This document shows positions 40,879-50,187 of a DNA stretch of 64,000 nucleotides, piece by piece; positions within the stretch are counted from its first letter, which is position 1; each line of letters begins with the position of its first letter. Source of the stretch: Terribacillus sp. DMT04 (GTDB taxonomy: Bacteria; Bacillota; Bacilli; Bacillales; Amphibacillaceae). The notes beneath the pieces were generated by a model. The model did no database searches, was not told the origin of the DNA, and saw only the letters and a list, made by a program, of their open reading frames with translations. A program made the position numbers and the translations under genes. Where the stretch lies: assembly GCF_019056395.1 (NCBI RefSeq), contig NZ_CP077639.1, positions 274,501 to 338,500 of the forward strand. Direction: 5' to 3'.

Positions 40879-42348
40879 ATGAGTTCGCAATATCCAGATG
40901 ATGGACTGAGTTTACATACAGATCTGTATCAAATTAATATGGCGGAGACTTATTGGAATGATGGGATACACGAAAAAAAGGCGGTTTTCGAGGTCTCGTT
41001 CCGGAAACTGCCATTTGGCAATGGCTTTGCAGTATTTGCAGGGCTGGAGCGTGTGATAGAGTACTTGCAGCAGTTCCGGTTTACGGAAAGTGATTTACTT
41101 TATCTAAAGGAAGAGCTGGGATACGGGGGCGATTTCCTAGCTTATCTGAAAGATTTACGCTTTACTGGAACAGTATATTCTGTTGTAGAAGGTGAGCTTG
41201 TGTTCAGCAATGAACCGCTTATGCGCATTGAAGCACCATTAGCAGAAGCGCAGCTTGTTGAAACGGCAATTTTGAATATCGTTAATTACCAGACGCTAAT
41301 TGCAACGAAGGCATCTCGAATCAAGCAGCTGCTCGGAGAAGAGATCGCGCTTGAAATGGGAAGCCGCCGGGCGCATGAACTGGATGCAGCAGTATGGGGA
41401 ACAAGAGCTGCCTACATTGGCGGATTTGAGGCAACCTCGAATGTGCGTGCTGGCAAGAAATTTGGTATACCGGTAGCCGGCACACTCGCACATTCTTTAA
41501 TACAAGCATATCGCGATGAGTATATAGCTTTTACAAAGTATGCGGAGCGGCATAAGAATTGTACATTCCTTGTCGACACATACGATACACTTCGCTCTGG
41601 AATTCCGAATGCAATCCGCGTTGCAAAGGAACAGGGGGACAAAATTAACTTTACTGCCATCAGACTTGATAGCGGCGACCTTGCTTATTTGTCCAAGAAA
41701 GCAAGACAAGCGTTGGATGAGGCTGGATTTACCGATACAAAGATTTCTGCATCCAATGACTTAGATGAGGAAACAATTCTAAGCCTGAAAGCGCAAGGTG
41801 CAAAAATAGATATTTGGGGCATTGGCACAAAGCTGATTACAGCGTACGATCAGCCAGCACTAGGCGCGGTGTACAAGATGGTGAGCATTGAGGATAACGG
41901 TGTCATGCAGGATACAATCAAAATCAGCGGCAATCCGGAGAAAGTATCTACTCCCGGCTTGAAAAAGGTCTACCGAATTATCAATCGGATCAATAAGAAA
42001 TCCGAGGGCGATTATATTGCCATGGAGGATGAGAATCCGCAGGAGGAAGATCATCTTAAGATGTTCCATCCTGTTCATACGTACGTGAGCAAGTTTGTAA
42101 CAGATTATGATGCAGTGAACTTGCAGCAAACGATTTTCCGGGATGGCCAGCTTGTGTATGAGCTGCCGAAGATTGAAGATATCCAGACATATGCGAAAGC
42201 TAATTTGTCGCTTTTGTGGGATGAATACAAGCGTCCAAAATCGCCAGAGGAATATCCAGTAGACCTCAGCCAGAAATGCTGGGACAACAAGATGGAGAAT
42301 ATCCAAAAAGTAAAAGAGCATGTGAAATCGTTAAATCAAACGATTTGA
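40879..42348 (+). CDS. pncB: nicotinate phosphoribosyltransferase
   Basis: A 489-residue enzyme that makes nicotinate mononucleotide from nicotinate and PRPP, the salvage entry to NAD. The ATG at 40879 follows GTGGAGG. HTDLYQINMAETY is the N-terminal signature, EMGSRRAHELDAAVWGTRAA and GIPVAGTLAHSLI carry the catalytic His and phosphate contacts, and AIRLDSGDL and GIGTKLITAY complete the site. The gene is monocistronic. Its relative in B. subtilis is YueK. Confidence 0.93.
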   Translation: MSSQYPDDGLSLHTDLYQINMAETYWNDGIHEKKAVFEVSFRKLPFGNGFAVFAGLERVIEYLQQFRFTESDLLYLKEELGYGGDFLAYLKDLRFTGTVYSVVEGELVFSNEPLMRIEAPLAEAQLVETAILNIVNYQTLIATKASRIKQLLGEEIALEMGSRRAHELDAAVWGTRAAYIGGFEATSNVRAGKKFGIPVAGTLAHSLIQAYRDEYIAFTKYAERHKNCTFLVDTYDTLRSGIPNAIRVAKEQGDKINFTAIRLDSGDLAYLSKKARQALDEAGFTDTKISASNDLDEETILSLKAQGAKIDIWGIGTKLITAYDQPALGAVYKMVSIEDNGVMQDTIKISGNPEKVSTPGLKKVYRIINRINKKSEGDYIAMEDENPQEEDHLKMFHPVHTYVSKFVTDYDAVNLQQTIFRDGQLVYELPKIEDIQTYAKANLSLLWDEYKRPKSPEEYPVDLSQKCWDNKMENIQKVKEHVKSLNQTI

Positions 42349-42478
42349 TATGGTTATAAATCAAGTTAATGGGAATAACTGTATCATCGGTTACTTGTCT
42401 TTTGCATGGAAAATCTGTTAAAATGCTGTTGCAGCAATGTTAAGAATGTAGTTTAATAGTTCCTCTGACAAGTAGACA

Positions 42479-42487
42479 TGCTATAAT
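42479..42487 (+). promoter_or_regulatory. extended -10 promoter of hbs
   Basis: TGCTATAAT at 42479-42487 is an extended -10 element, about 105 bases before the HU gene, leaving a long 5' leader. No good -35 box is seen. Confidence 0.5.
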
Positions 42488-42591
42488 AAGGAAATACGGG
42501 AACTGTTCGCTTCCCCATATAAACAAACGAACATACAGCTTTTACATCATCGTGAAGGTTTTGTATAAATTAATAAGATGAGGTGTTTTTC

Positions 42592-42864
42592 ATGAACAAA
42601 GCAGAATTAGTAGAAGCAGTAGCACAACAAGCAGAATTATCTAAAAAAGAAGCAAGCAAAGCAGTAGACGCACTACTGGAAACAATCTCTGAAACACTTG
42701 CTAACGATGAGAAAGTACAGCTAGTCGGCTTCGGAACTTTCGAAGTGAGAGAGCGTGCTGCACGTACTGGCCGTAACCCGCAGACTGGTGAAGAAATCAC
42801 AATCCCTGCATCTAAAGCGCCAGCTTTCAAAGCAGGTAAAGACTTCAAAGAAGCTGTAAAATAA
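42592..42864 (+). CDS. hbs: DNA-binding protein HU
   Basis: A 90-residue histone-like protein that bends and compacts [23 protein letters not shown], the [20 protein letters not shown] signature and [19 protein letters not shown] are standard. GAGGTG precedes the ATG. Codon choice is strongly biased, as expected for an abundant protein, and a strong terminator follows. Confidence 0.95.
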   Translation: MNKAELVEAVAQQAELSKKEASKAVDALLETISETLANDEKVQLVGFGTFEVRERAARTGRNPQTGEEITIPASKAPAFKAGKDFKEAVK

Positions 42865-42879
42865 GCATAAGGTATAAAA

Positions 42880-42914
42880 AACTTCCGACGCAACGCTGCG
42901 TCGGAAGTTTTTTT
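42880..42914. terminator. strong intrinsic terminator of hbs
   Basis: AACTTCCGACGCA (42880-42892) and TGCGTCGGAAGTT (42897-42909) form a perfect 13-bp stem with flanking A and T runs; it also ends the convergent gene. Confidence 0.88.
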
Positions 42915-43323
42915 ATAATTTACTAATATGTGTAATAGTTAGCTGACCGAGAACTGACTCTACTTTCCATAATGGCTCAAACATGGTGCGTAAAATAGCT
43001 GCTGTTGCCTCGTCTGTTTCCAGCCCCTGAACGGTCTTATTATCTGTAACATAATCCTTCCCTTCTTCCTTGCCGAAACGCAGCTGAAGCAGGTTGCGGA
43101 CGCCGTTAAAAGTAGGAAACGAAATGCTGTAGCCTTCTGTGAGCGCAGCTGCTAATTTATCCTTTTTTGTCTCTAGTATTTCAGGGTTGGCATCTGGATA
43201 GCTCGTTTTAATTGCAGTAATATCGCCGGCTTCAATTAGTGCGGCTGTTCGCCCGCGTTCTAATCCGCTGTGGATAATGCGTTCAATTTGATATGCTTCT
43301 GCTTGTGAGATAGTAATGGTCAT
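42913..43323 (-). CDS. hypothetical protein
   Basis: A 136-residue soluble protein with no family that I recognise. It starts MTITISQAEAYQIERIIHSG and is mixed alpha/beta with no signal peptide or membrane segment. It is encoded 12 bases after the kinase-like gene on the same strand, with an AAGGAGACT site, so the two probably form an operon. Confidence 0.65.
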   Translation of the reverse strand: MTITISQAEAYQIERIIHSGLERGRTAALIEAGDITAIKTSYPDANPEILETKKDKLAAALTEGYSISFPTFNGVRNLLQLRFGKEEGKDYVTDNKTVQGLETDEATAAILRTMFEPLWKVESVLGQLTITHISKL

Positions 43324-43335
43324 CGTCAGTCTCCT

Positions 43336-43974
43336 TTATCGAATGGCTTTATTAGGCGGTGCTTGAAATGTGAAGGATTTTTGTTTCTTGTACAAATAGG
43401 CTATCAGTTCTAAGACAAAGCTAGGTATCTTCTTTGGGAACATCTTTTTCTTGTATAGTTTTTCATACGCAATGTGCAAGTCTTTCCACTGTGTACATTG
43501 TTTCTGCTGCCGGAATCGAGCTGGATCAATCAGTCGGACGTCTCCCGTTGGTGTGATTATAATATTGCGCAGATGTATGTCTGAAGGATTCAATCCTTGT
43601 GCAGCAGCAAAGCGCAAGGCATGCTCAATTGCCACAATATGGTTATCTTTGATTGATATACCTTTACGCAGGCAATCATACAATGTGTGACCGGGAATAT
43701 AGTCCATGACTAAATAGTTTTGACCAGCGTCGTGCAGATCAGGGAAGTAGTAACTTGCGGCTAACGTTTGGTAGATTGCTGCTTCCTCGTCTGCAATATG
43801 CTGGAAGGCTGGAAAGAATACCTTAATTACAAGTGATGATTCCAAGATTCGAAATGCAAATGCGCTCCGTCCGGTCCCGATTAATTCAAGGACAGGTGGA
43901 TATGCTTTCAGGTTTGGCATGAAATCAGGCCCTGTCATTTGAATCTGTTCTGCAATCTGTTTGAAATCAATCAT
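43336..43974 (-). CDS. protein kinase-like protein, YrzF type
   Basis: A 212-residue protein starting at ATG 43974 after AAAGGAGCGC. It has a reduced kinase fold: a glycine-poor nucleotide loop LIGTGRSAFAFR, the Lys in LVIKVF, the hinge YLVMDYIPGHTLYD, a catalytic loop variant DIHLRNIII and the metal-binding Asp in VRLIDPARF. Relatives such as B. subtilis YrzF are annotated as serine/threonine kinase-like. Catalytic activity is uncertain. Confidence 0.78.
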   Translation of the reverse strand: MIDFKQIAEQIQMTGPDFMPNLKAYPPVLELIGTGRSAFAFRILESSLVIKVFFPAFQHIADEEAAIYQTLAASYYFPDLHDAGQNYLVMDYIPGHTLYDCLRKGISIKDNHIVAIEHALRFAAAQGLNPSDIHLRNIIITPTGDVRLIDPARFRQQKQCTQWKDLHIAYEKLYKKKMFPKKIPSFVLELIAYLYKKQKSFTFQAPPNKAIR

Positions 43975-44194
43975 TTTCAGCGCTCCTTTACTAGGCAACA
44001 AAGGCTTGTACGGAGGAAGTGTATTTATTTATACGCACAAACCAAGAAATCGGTGCATAAAAATATGAGAAAGCTAGTCCGCTATCTAGCTATTTTCGCA
44101 GAAATCAGGCATGAATTCCTTACCTTCAGGGAAAATAGCTTTATTGTCATTTATAAAGCATTAGCAGAAACTATATGAAGAAAAAGGTGATGTT

Positions 44195-44737
44195 ATGCAA
44201 GAAAAACCTAGTAAAACGGAATACCCTGCTTATTATCAAGATTACATGAAACTAGTGCCAGAGGGAAATATTGTTGCTTTATTTAAGGAGCAAGAACGCA
44301 TGACAACAAATTTGCTGCAAGGCTTAACGGATCAGCAAGCATCTTTTGCATATGAAAAAGATAAATGGACGATTAAGGAAGTTGCTGGACATCTGACCGA
44401 TACAGAGCGCATCCTTGCTTATCGGCTGCTGACAATTGCCCGTGGAGATGTAACGCCGCTGCCAGGTTTTCAAGAAGATGCTTACGTGCAGCAGGCAGAT
44501 TTTACAGGTATGACCGTTGCTAGCCTGCTGGCACAGTATAAGGCTGTACGTGCTTCCACTATTGCGTTACTAGAATCGTTGAATGACCAAGATTGGACGA
44601 GACAAGGCATGGCCAATAATTACATCACTTCTGTTCGAGCGCTTGCTTATATCCTGCTTGGGCATGAGCGCCATCACCATAATGTTCTGCATGAACGGTA
44701 CTTCGCTTCCGCAACCTACCCCGTAAATCGCATGTAA
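44195..44737 (+). CDS. DinB-family protein
   Basis: A 180-residue four-helix protein. KWTIKEVAGHLTDTERILAY and LLGHERHHHNVLHERY carry the metal-binding His residues of the DinB_2 group. AAAAAGGTGATGTT precedes the ATG. These proteins are thought to be thiol-dependent transferases. The 190 bases upstream hold nothing recognisable. Confidence 0.8.
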   Translation: MQEKPSKTEYPAYYQDYMKLVPEGNIVALFKEQERMTTNLLQGLTDQQASFAYEKDKWTIKEVAGHLTDTERILAYRLLTIARGDVTPLPGFQEDAYVQQADFTGMTVASLLAQYKAVRASTIALLESLNDQDWTRQGMANNYITSVRALAYILLGHERHHHNVLHERYFASATYPVNRM

Positions 44738-44748
44738 TCTGGTGTATA

Positions 44749-44777
44749 TTGACAGAGATACAGAACTGGTGTAGACT
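44749..44777 (+). promoter_or_regulatory. promoter of the Spo0M-like gene
   Basis: TTGACA (44749-44754) and TAGACT (44772-44777) are 17 bases apart. About 215 bases of leader without other recognised elements follow. Confidence 0.55.
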
Positions 44778-44993
44778 TTATCTCAGATTAGTAGAATACG
44801 ATTGTGATTGCTCCAAAGGGGAGTAGCTTCCAGTTAAGTCGACAATACGTGATAGCTTGCTGTCGCCGGTTTAACTGACAACGTTAAGTTGTTTGCCAGA
44901 CCTTTGCCAATTTGGTGAAGGCTGATTACGGACTGGACCTTCATGATGTGGAGGTCCTTTTCATTTAGTACAGATAAATGGAGGAACAAAGCC

Positions 44994-45383
44994 GTGTTGA
45001 AGAAGTGTTTAGAGATGATGCAGATGCGGGCGCCATCCATTACGCTCGTATTGGACCAGGCAAGCTATCAAGCAGGCGAAAAAATTGAAGGGCATTTTCA
45101 GCTCCATGGCGGCTGGAAAGACCAAAGTTTAAACAGATTAGATTGCGATTTGGTTATAAAAAACAGCGCAAACGATAAAATAGTGAATATAAAGAATGTA
45201 CTTAGCATCTTTATGTCAAAGCAGCTGAAATCCAATGAACAGCTGAATAAGCCGTTCACCTTCCGTTTGCCGGAAGAATTGGAACCAAGCTCGACAACCA
45301 CTAGATATGAACTGAAGACCAAGCTTGTTTTTGCAAATGAAAAATGCGCAACCGATGATAGGCAAGTTCGGATTTTAGCGTAG
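44994..45383 (+). CDS. Spo0M-like protein, short form
   Basis: A 129-residue protein from GTG 44994 (GGAGG nine bases upstream) with the arrestin-like N-terminal fold of Spo0M: ITLVLDQASYQAGEKIEGHF, LHGGWKDQSLNRLDCDLV and KPFTFRLPEELEP. B. subtilis Spo0M has about 258 residues; here the second half is absent and no continuation is seen downstream, so it is a single-domain form. A role in sporulation control is only suggested by the family. Confidence 0.72.
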   Translation: MLKKCLEMMQMRAPSITLVLDQASYQAGEKIEGHFQLHGGWKDQSLNRLDCDLVIKNSANDKIVNIKNVLSIFMSKQLKSNEQLNKPFTFRLPEELEPSSTTTRYELKTKLVFANEKCATDDRQVRILA

Positions 45384-45559
45384 ACACATGATGAAAGGGG
45401 AGATTGCATTGGGAAGGCTTTGCTGAAGGTAACCTCATTACAGAATAAAAGTTTTACTGGAGCTGCTCCTCTTCTAGGTGCTGCAGCTGTTTTACTAATC
45501 TGCTTGTAAACTATCAAACAAATAAGTGAGGTGAATCCCTTCGTTTAGAAGGGAACTAA

Positions 45560-46888
45560 TTGGACCCATCAATAGTCATTAATTTAAGTTTAGTTGTGTT
45601 ATTCATCATTTTTACAGCCTTTTTCGTAGGTGCGGAATTTTCTGTCGTGAAAGTGCGTATGTCGCGCATCGATCAGCTTGTCGCTGAGGGGAACAAACGG
45701 GCAATTATTGTCCGCAAACTAGTGGATAACCTGGATTATTACTTGTCAGCGTGTCAGTTGGGGATTACGGTCACTGCCCTTGTATTGGGTGCATTAGGTG
45801 AGCCTACGGTCGAGAAAATACTGCATCCGCTGTTCCATGAGTTTGGTCTCTCTGAATCCCTGTCTACCATTCTCTCGTATGCAATTGCTTTTGCATCGGT
45901 TACATTCTTACATGTTGTAATTGGAGAACTGGCACCAAAGACACTGGCGATTCAGTATACAGAGCAGTTGACATTAATTCTAGGACCGCCGTTGTATTGG
46001 TTTGGTAAATTAATGGCACCATTCATCTATTTGCTGAACGGATCCGCGCGTGTGTTTTTAAGAATGTTTGGTGTGAAGCCGGCAGCTCATGAGTCAGCAC
46101 ACTCGGAGGAAGAACTGCGTATTATCATGACGCAGAGCTATCAAAGTGGTGAAATTAACAAAACAGAACTTAGTTATATGGAAAATATCTTTACATTTGA
46201 TGAACGTGTAGCGAAAGACATTATGGTTCCGCGAACACAAGTGGTTACATTGGAAAAATCCATGACCGCTGCGGAAGTAATTGAAGTGATTGATGAACAT
46301 CAATTTACCCGTTACCTAGTGACAGATGATGGAGATAAAGACCATATTATCGGATTCGTTAACGTGAAAGAGATGCTGACAGATTTTGCTGCCGGCAGAA
46401 GGCAGAACTTGCCTAACTTCATCCATGAACTGCCTACTATTCATGAAGGAACTTCGCTGCAGAGCGCCCTTCTTAAGATGCAGACAGAACGTGTGCACAT
46501 AGCGCTTGTAGTGGATGAGTATGGCGGTACAGCAGGTATTCTGACAATGGAAGACATCTTAGAAGAAATTGTTGGTGAAATTCACGACGAGTTTGATGAC
46601 GATGAAGTACCGGATATTCAAGAAGTCGACGGCCTGACTTATCATATCAATGGCCGTGTGCTGCTGGACGATCTTGAAGATCAATTTGAGTTTGTATTCG
46701 ATGATCGGAACGATGTGGATACAATCGGCGGCTGGATTTTCGTCAAGAGTGATGAAGTTGAGGATAAAACAACTGTCGTGGATGAAGCAGGAAATGAGTG
46801 GGAGGTTATCGAAATGGATAATCATCAAATCTTAATGATTGAACTGCGCATCCTGGAACAAAAACAGCTTCCTGTTATGGAAGCGTGA
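45560..46888 (+). CDS. CNNM/CorC-type membrane protein with CBS pair
   Basis: A 442-residue protein starting at TTG 45560, with AGAAGGGA upstream. The DUF21 (CNNM) membrane domain covers residues 1-200 ([20 protein letters not shown]), the CBS pair about 205-340 ([32 protein letters not shown]) and the CorC/HlyC domain the end. Relatives such as B. subtilis MpfA (YhdP) and YugS export Mg2+ or act in metal resistance. It ends at a terminator. Confidence 0.87.
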   Translation: MDPSIVINLSLVVLFIIFTAFFVGAEFSVVKVRMSRIDQLVAEGNKRAIIVRKLVDNLDYYLSACQLGITVTALVLGALGEPTVEKILHPLFHEFGLSESLSTILSYAIAFASVTFLHVVIGELAPKTLAIQYTEQLTLILGPPLYWFGKLMAPFIYLLNGSARVFLRMFGVKPAAHESAHSEEELRIIMTQSYQSGEINKTELSYMENIFTFDERVAKDIMVPRTQVVTLEKSMTAAEVIEVIDEHQFTRYLVTDDGDKDHIIGFVNVKEMLTDFAAGRRQNLPNFIHELPTIHEGTSLQSALLKMQTERVHIALVVDEYGGTAGILTMEDILEEIVGEIHDEFDDDEVPDIQEVDGLTYHINGRVLLDDLEDQFEFVFDDRNDVDTIGGWIFVKSDEVEDKTTVVDEAGNEWEVIEMDNHQILMIELRILEQKQLPVMEA

Positions 46889-46901
46889 AAACATGAGTAA
46901 G

Positions 46902-46940
46902 AAAAATGGCTGGGATGCCTCTGTGCATCCTGGCCTTTTT
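46902..46940 (+). terminator. intrinsic terminator
   Basis: GGC-GGATGC and GCATCC-GCC pair with a two-base mismatch, flanked by A and T runs, right after the CorC-like gene. Confidence 0.72.
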
Positions 46941-46959
46941 ATATGGAGGTATAAAAACG

Positions 46960-47766
46960 TTGAGTGAGAAGCATACCATTAAACTTTACGAAAATAAGCA
47001 CCAAGAAAAAAATGAGGTTGCCCGGCATCAGCATGATATCTCCCATCAGCTGCTTTATGTTTTGGATGGAGAAGGCAGGTGTGAACTGCATAATAGCAGC
47101 CGAGAGCTGCGGCGGGATTGTATTGTGCTCATTTCTCCGCATACGGAGCATGCTATTCACGCTCTTTCAAAAATGACGGTGCTTGTACTTGAGTTTAACA
47201 GTCATCATCTTGCAGAGGATGTTAACGCTTATTTAGTAGAGCCAGTTTTCTCGGTATCGCGCGTGTTGAATCTCTCCCTGTTTGAAAGCAGTGAGATTCG
47301 GCAGCTGCTGCGGAAGATGCTGTTTGAGCAGTCGCAAGTTCACCCTATTCATGCAATCGGTTTAAAGCTATTGTTGGCACAAGTTCTGTATCAACTGACG
47401 ATCATGCAGCAGGAAGATATGACGCAGGATATGAATGCCAGAAGAGCAAAATGGCTGAAGAACCATTTAGAAACTCGATATTTTGAGATTGCAAGTATGG
47501 AAGAACTGGCAGCGAAAGCAGGAGTGAGCAGCCGCTATATGAATCAGGTTTTCAAAGAAATGTATGATACAACGCCGTATCAATTTCTCACAGAAGTGAG
47601 GCTGGTAAAGGCAAAAAAAATGCTGCAAGAATCAGACCGAGAGATTGTTTCAATCTGCTTTGAAGTTGGATTTGAAGCAGTATCTACCTTTTATCGGGTG
47701 TTTAAAAAATATGTTGGCGTTACGCCAAATGTTTACCGGCGAACGGCAGATGACTTCCGAAATTGA
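46960..47766 (+). CDS. AraC-family regulator of the catabolic cluster
   Basis: A 268-residue regulator. TTG 46960 is the start (GGAGG ten bases before); the open frame further upstream lies in the terminator. The N-terminal cupin (HQHDISHQLLYVLDGEG, ISPHTEHAIH) binds the inducer, and the C-terminal pair of helix-turn-helices (SMEELAAKAGVSSRYMNQVF and IVSICFEVGFEAVSTFYRVF) binds DNA. It precedes the oxidoreductase operon by 80 bases on the same strand and is the likely activator. Confidence 0.85.
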   Translation: MSEKHTIKLYENKHQEKNEVARHQHDISHQLLYVLDGEGRCELHNSSRELRRDCIVLISPHTEHAIHALSKMTVLVLEFNSHHLAEDVNAYLVEPVFSVSRVLNLSLFESSEIRQLLRKMLFEQSQVHPIHAIGLKLLLAQVLYQLTIMQQEDMTQDMNARRAKWLKNHLETRYFEIASMEELAAKAGVSSRYMNQVFKEMYDTTPYQFLTEVRLVKAKKMLQESDREIVSICFEVGFEAVSTFYRVFKKYVGVTPNVYRRTADDFRN

Positions 47767-47794
47767 GAATCTGGGAAAAGATTGATAAGATAAA

Positions 47795-47808
47795 TGAAAA
47801 CGCTTTAT
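47795..47808 (+). promoter_or_regulatory. cre-like site upstream of the catabolic operon
   Basis: TGAAAACGCTTTAT differs from the cre consensus only near its 3' end. It lies 39 bases before the first oxidoreductase start. Confidence 0.6.
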
Positions 47809-47846
47809 TTATACTGTTCTTAAAAGAATAGTAGGAGGGCGTTAGG

Positions 47847-48998
47847 ATGGCAGCAAAGAAAATTGGGATTATCATGAACGGTGTAACAGGAAGAATGGGG
47901 ACAAACCAGCATTTAATTCGTTCGATCGCAGCTATTCGTGCAGAAGGCGGCGTACTTCTTTCAAATGGAGAGCGCCTTCTGCCGGATCCAATCTTAGTTG
48001 GAAGAAACGAAGAGAAGCTTTCCAAGCTTGCCAGAGAAAATAATGTGGAGCGATACAGTACTGACCTGGAAGCTGCATTGGCAGATGACTATAACGTTAT
48101 CTACTTTGATTCCCAAACAACAAATCGAAGAGAAAAGAGTATTAAGCAAGCGATTCAAGCCGGTAAACATATCTATTGTGAGAAGCCTACAGCTACTAGT
48201 CTTGAGGGTTCATTGGAATTAGCGAGATTGGCGCGCGAGGCCGGCGTAAAGAACGGCGTGGTGCAAGATAAACTTTTCCTACCAGGATTGTTAAAGCTGA
48301 AGCATTTAATCGATAGTAATTACTTTGGTGATATATTGTCCGTGAAGCTGGACTTTGGTTATTGGGTCTTCGAAGGCGACTGGCAGGAAGCGCAGCGTCC
48401 AAGCTGGAATTACCGGGCTGAAGATGGCGGCGGTATTATCGTCGATATGTTTGCACATTGGCGCTATGTGATTGACCATCTATTCGGTGAGATTGACAGC
48501 ATGACATGCATAGGAGCAACACATATTCCTTATCGAGTTGACGAAGCAGGTAATCGCTACAAAGCAACAGCGGATGATGCTGCATATGCTATCTTCGCTT
48601 TGAAAAACGGTGTTGTGGTGCAAGCCAATTCTTCTTGGACGACTAGAGTAGATCGAGATGACCTTGTTACATTCCAAGTGGATGGCACATTGGGCAGCGC
48701 AGTCGCTGGGTTGCGTGATTGTAAGGTTCAGCATCGTGTATCAACACCAAAACCGGTTTGGAATCCTGATATTCCGAATACGATCGACTTCCGTTCCCAG
48801 TGGGAATCGCTGCCGGAAAACCGTACCTATGACAATGGATTCAAAATTCAGTGGGAACAGTTTTTGCGACATGTAGAAGAAGATGCCGCTTTCCCTTGGG
48901 ACTTGCTTGAAGGTGCGAAAGGTACCCAGCTGTCTGATTTAGGGTTAGAAGCGTGGCATGAGAAGAAGTGGGTCACTGTACCGAGCTTGGAAATCTAA
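47847..48998 (+). CDS. Gfo/Idh/MocA oxidoreductase 1
   Basis: A 383-residue NAD(P)-dependent dehydrogenase. GIIMNGVTGRMGTN is an unusual cofactor loop with a long insertion after beta-1; HIYCEKPTATSLEG carries the catalytic Lys of the EKP motif. GGGIIVDMFAHWRYVIDHLF has the Asp and His of the active site. AGGAGGG precedes the ATG. As first gene of an operon with two further Gfo/Idh proteins, an epimerase and a DUF993 protein, it probably oxidises a sugar or cyclitol. Confidence 0.85.
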   Translation: MAAKKIGIIMNGVTGRMGTNQHLIRSIAAIRAEGGVLLSNGERLLPDPILVGRNEEKLSKLARENNVERYSTDLEAALADDYNVIYFDSQTTNRREKSIKQAIQAGKHIYCEKPTATSLEGSLELARLAREAGVKNGVVQDKLFLPGLLKLKHLIDSNYFGDILSVKLDFGYWVFEGDWQEAQRPSWNYRAEDGGGIIVDMFAHWRYVIDHLFGEIDSMTCIGATHIPYRVDEAGNRYKATADDAAYAIFALKNGVVVQANSSWTTRVDRDDLVTFQVDGTLGSAVAGLRDCKVQHRVSTPKPVWNPDIPNTIDFRSQWESLPENRTYDNGFKIQWEQFLRHVEEDAAFPWDLLEGAKGTQLSDLGLEAWHEKKWVTVPSLEI

Positions 48999-49011
48999 AG
49001 GAGGAAGCAGC

Positions 49012-50187
49012 ATGACAACAATTCTTTTACCAAAGCAAGGGGGGTCCTTGGAGCCGTACACAATGATCCATTCCGCCTCTACTTATCCGACAGAAGGTAC
49101 TTTCCGTAAACGGACGGCTTACTCCGCTGCGCATGTTGTGGCGGACACAAAGTCGGCGGCACATCCAATACTTGGCGGAGCAATTGATTGGGATGCTACG
49201 CTTGCTTATCGAAAAACACTGTGGAAGCTCGGTTTCGGTGTAGCAGAAGCAATGGATACAGCGCAGCGAGGCATGGGTCTTACATGGGATATGGCAAAGG
49301 AACTGATTTCGATTAGTGCACAAGAAGCGCAAAAGGAGAATGCACTGCTTGCTTCTGGTGCAGGCACAGACCATCTCGAGGCAGATAAGACGTATACATT
49401 AGCTGAAATTAAGCAAGCGTATGAGGAACAGACGGCCTTCGTTGAAGGGACCGGCAGCCGTATCATTTTAATGGCAAGCCGTGCCCTAGCTGTAAGCGCC
49501 CGTTCTGCAGCGGACTATCAAGACGTTTATGGACATGTGCTAAAAGGTGTAAACAAACCCGTTATCCTCCACTGGCTGGGTCCGATGTTTGATCCAAAGC
49601 TTACAGGCTATTGGGGAACAGAAACAATCAGCACTGCGATGGATGCTTGTTTGGAACTGATACATCAAAATAAAGCGAAAATAGATGGCATTAAAATCTC
49701 ACTGCTGGATAAAGACAAAGAAGTGGAGATGCGAGCGCAGCTGCCGGCATCTGTTCGTATGTATACAGGAGATGATTTTAATTATCCGGAGCTGATACAG
49801 GGAGACGGCGGGCAATACAGTCATGCACTTCTTGGTATCTTTGATGCAATTGCACCGGCAGCATCCGAAGCGCTGCGTGCACTTGATGCAGATGATATAG
49901 AGGGGTATCGAGAGATCTTTGATAAAACTGTACCGCTTGCTCGGCATATTTTCGAGACGCCGACTTATGCTTACAAAACAGGTGTTGTTTTCTTGGCCTA
50001 TCTTAATGGCTACCAATCACACTTCCGGATGATTGGCGGAGCAGAAGGAGCTCGGTCTGTTCTCCACTTGAGCGAACTCTTCCGACTGGCGGATCAAGCT
50101 GGCGTACTGGTAGATCCAGATCTCGCTGTCGAGCGTATGCAGCTCGTATTAAAGATTGCTGGGATTGAACAGAAGGTGACGACATGA
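49012..50187 (+). CDS. DUF993 protein, dihydrodipicolinate synthase-like aldolase
   Basis: A 391-residue protein starting at ATG 49012 after AAAGGAGGAAGC. It has a TIM barrel related to the DHDPS/NAL aldolases: GGAIDWDATLAYRK, VILHWLGPMFDP, and DGIKISLLD with Lys228 in the place of the Schiff-base Lys. No biochemical role of DUF993 is known to me. Position between oxidoreductases and an epimerase fits a retro-aldol cleavage of an oxidised sugar. The stop overlaps the next start (ATGA). Confidence 0.8.
   Translation: MTTILLPKQGGSLEPYTMIHSASTYPTEGTFRKRTAYSAAHVVADTKSAAHPILGGAIDWDATLAYRKTLWKLGFGVAEAMDTAQRGMGLTWDMAKELISISAQEAQKENALLASGAGTDHLEADKTYTLAEIKQAYEEQTAFVEGTGSRIILMASRALAVSARSAADYQDVYGHVLKGVNKPVILHWLGPMFDPKLTGYWGTETISTAMDACLELIHQNKAKIDGIKISLLDKDKEVEMRAQLPASVRMYTGDDFNYPELIQGDGGQYSHALLGIFDAIAPAASEALRALDADDIEGYREIFDKTVPLARHIFETPTYAYKTGVVFLAYLNGYQSHFRMIGGAEGARSVLHLSELFRLADQAGVLVDPDLAVERMQLVLKIAGIEQKVTT

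Noticed and set aside
42335-42348. A CAAACGATTTG sequence at the end of pncB, similar to the shared operator
   Set aside because: It is not a perfect match, lies within the coding end and is not upstream of a related gene.
45408-45509. A 33-codon frame (ATT start, ending in a hydrophobic tail) with GGGGAG upstream, between the Spo0M-like and CorC-like genes
   Set aside because: ATT starts are very rare outside infC, and no family or conservation can be shown.
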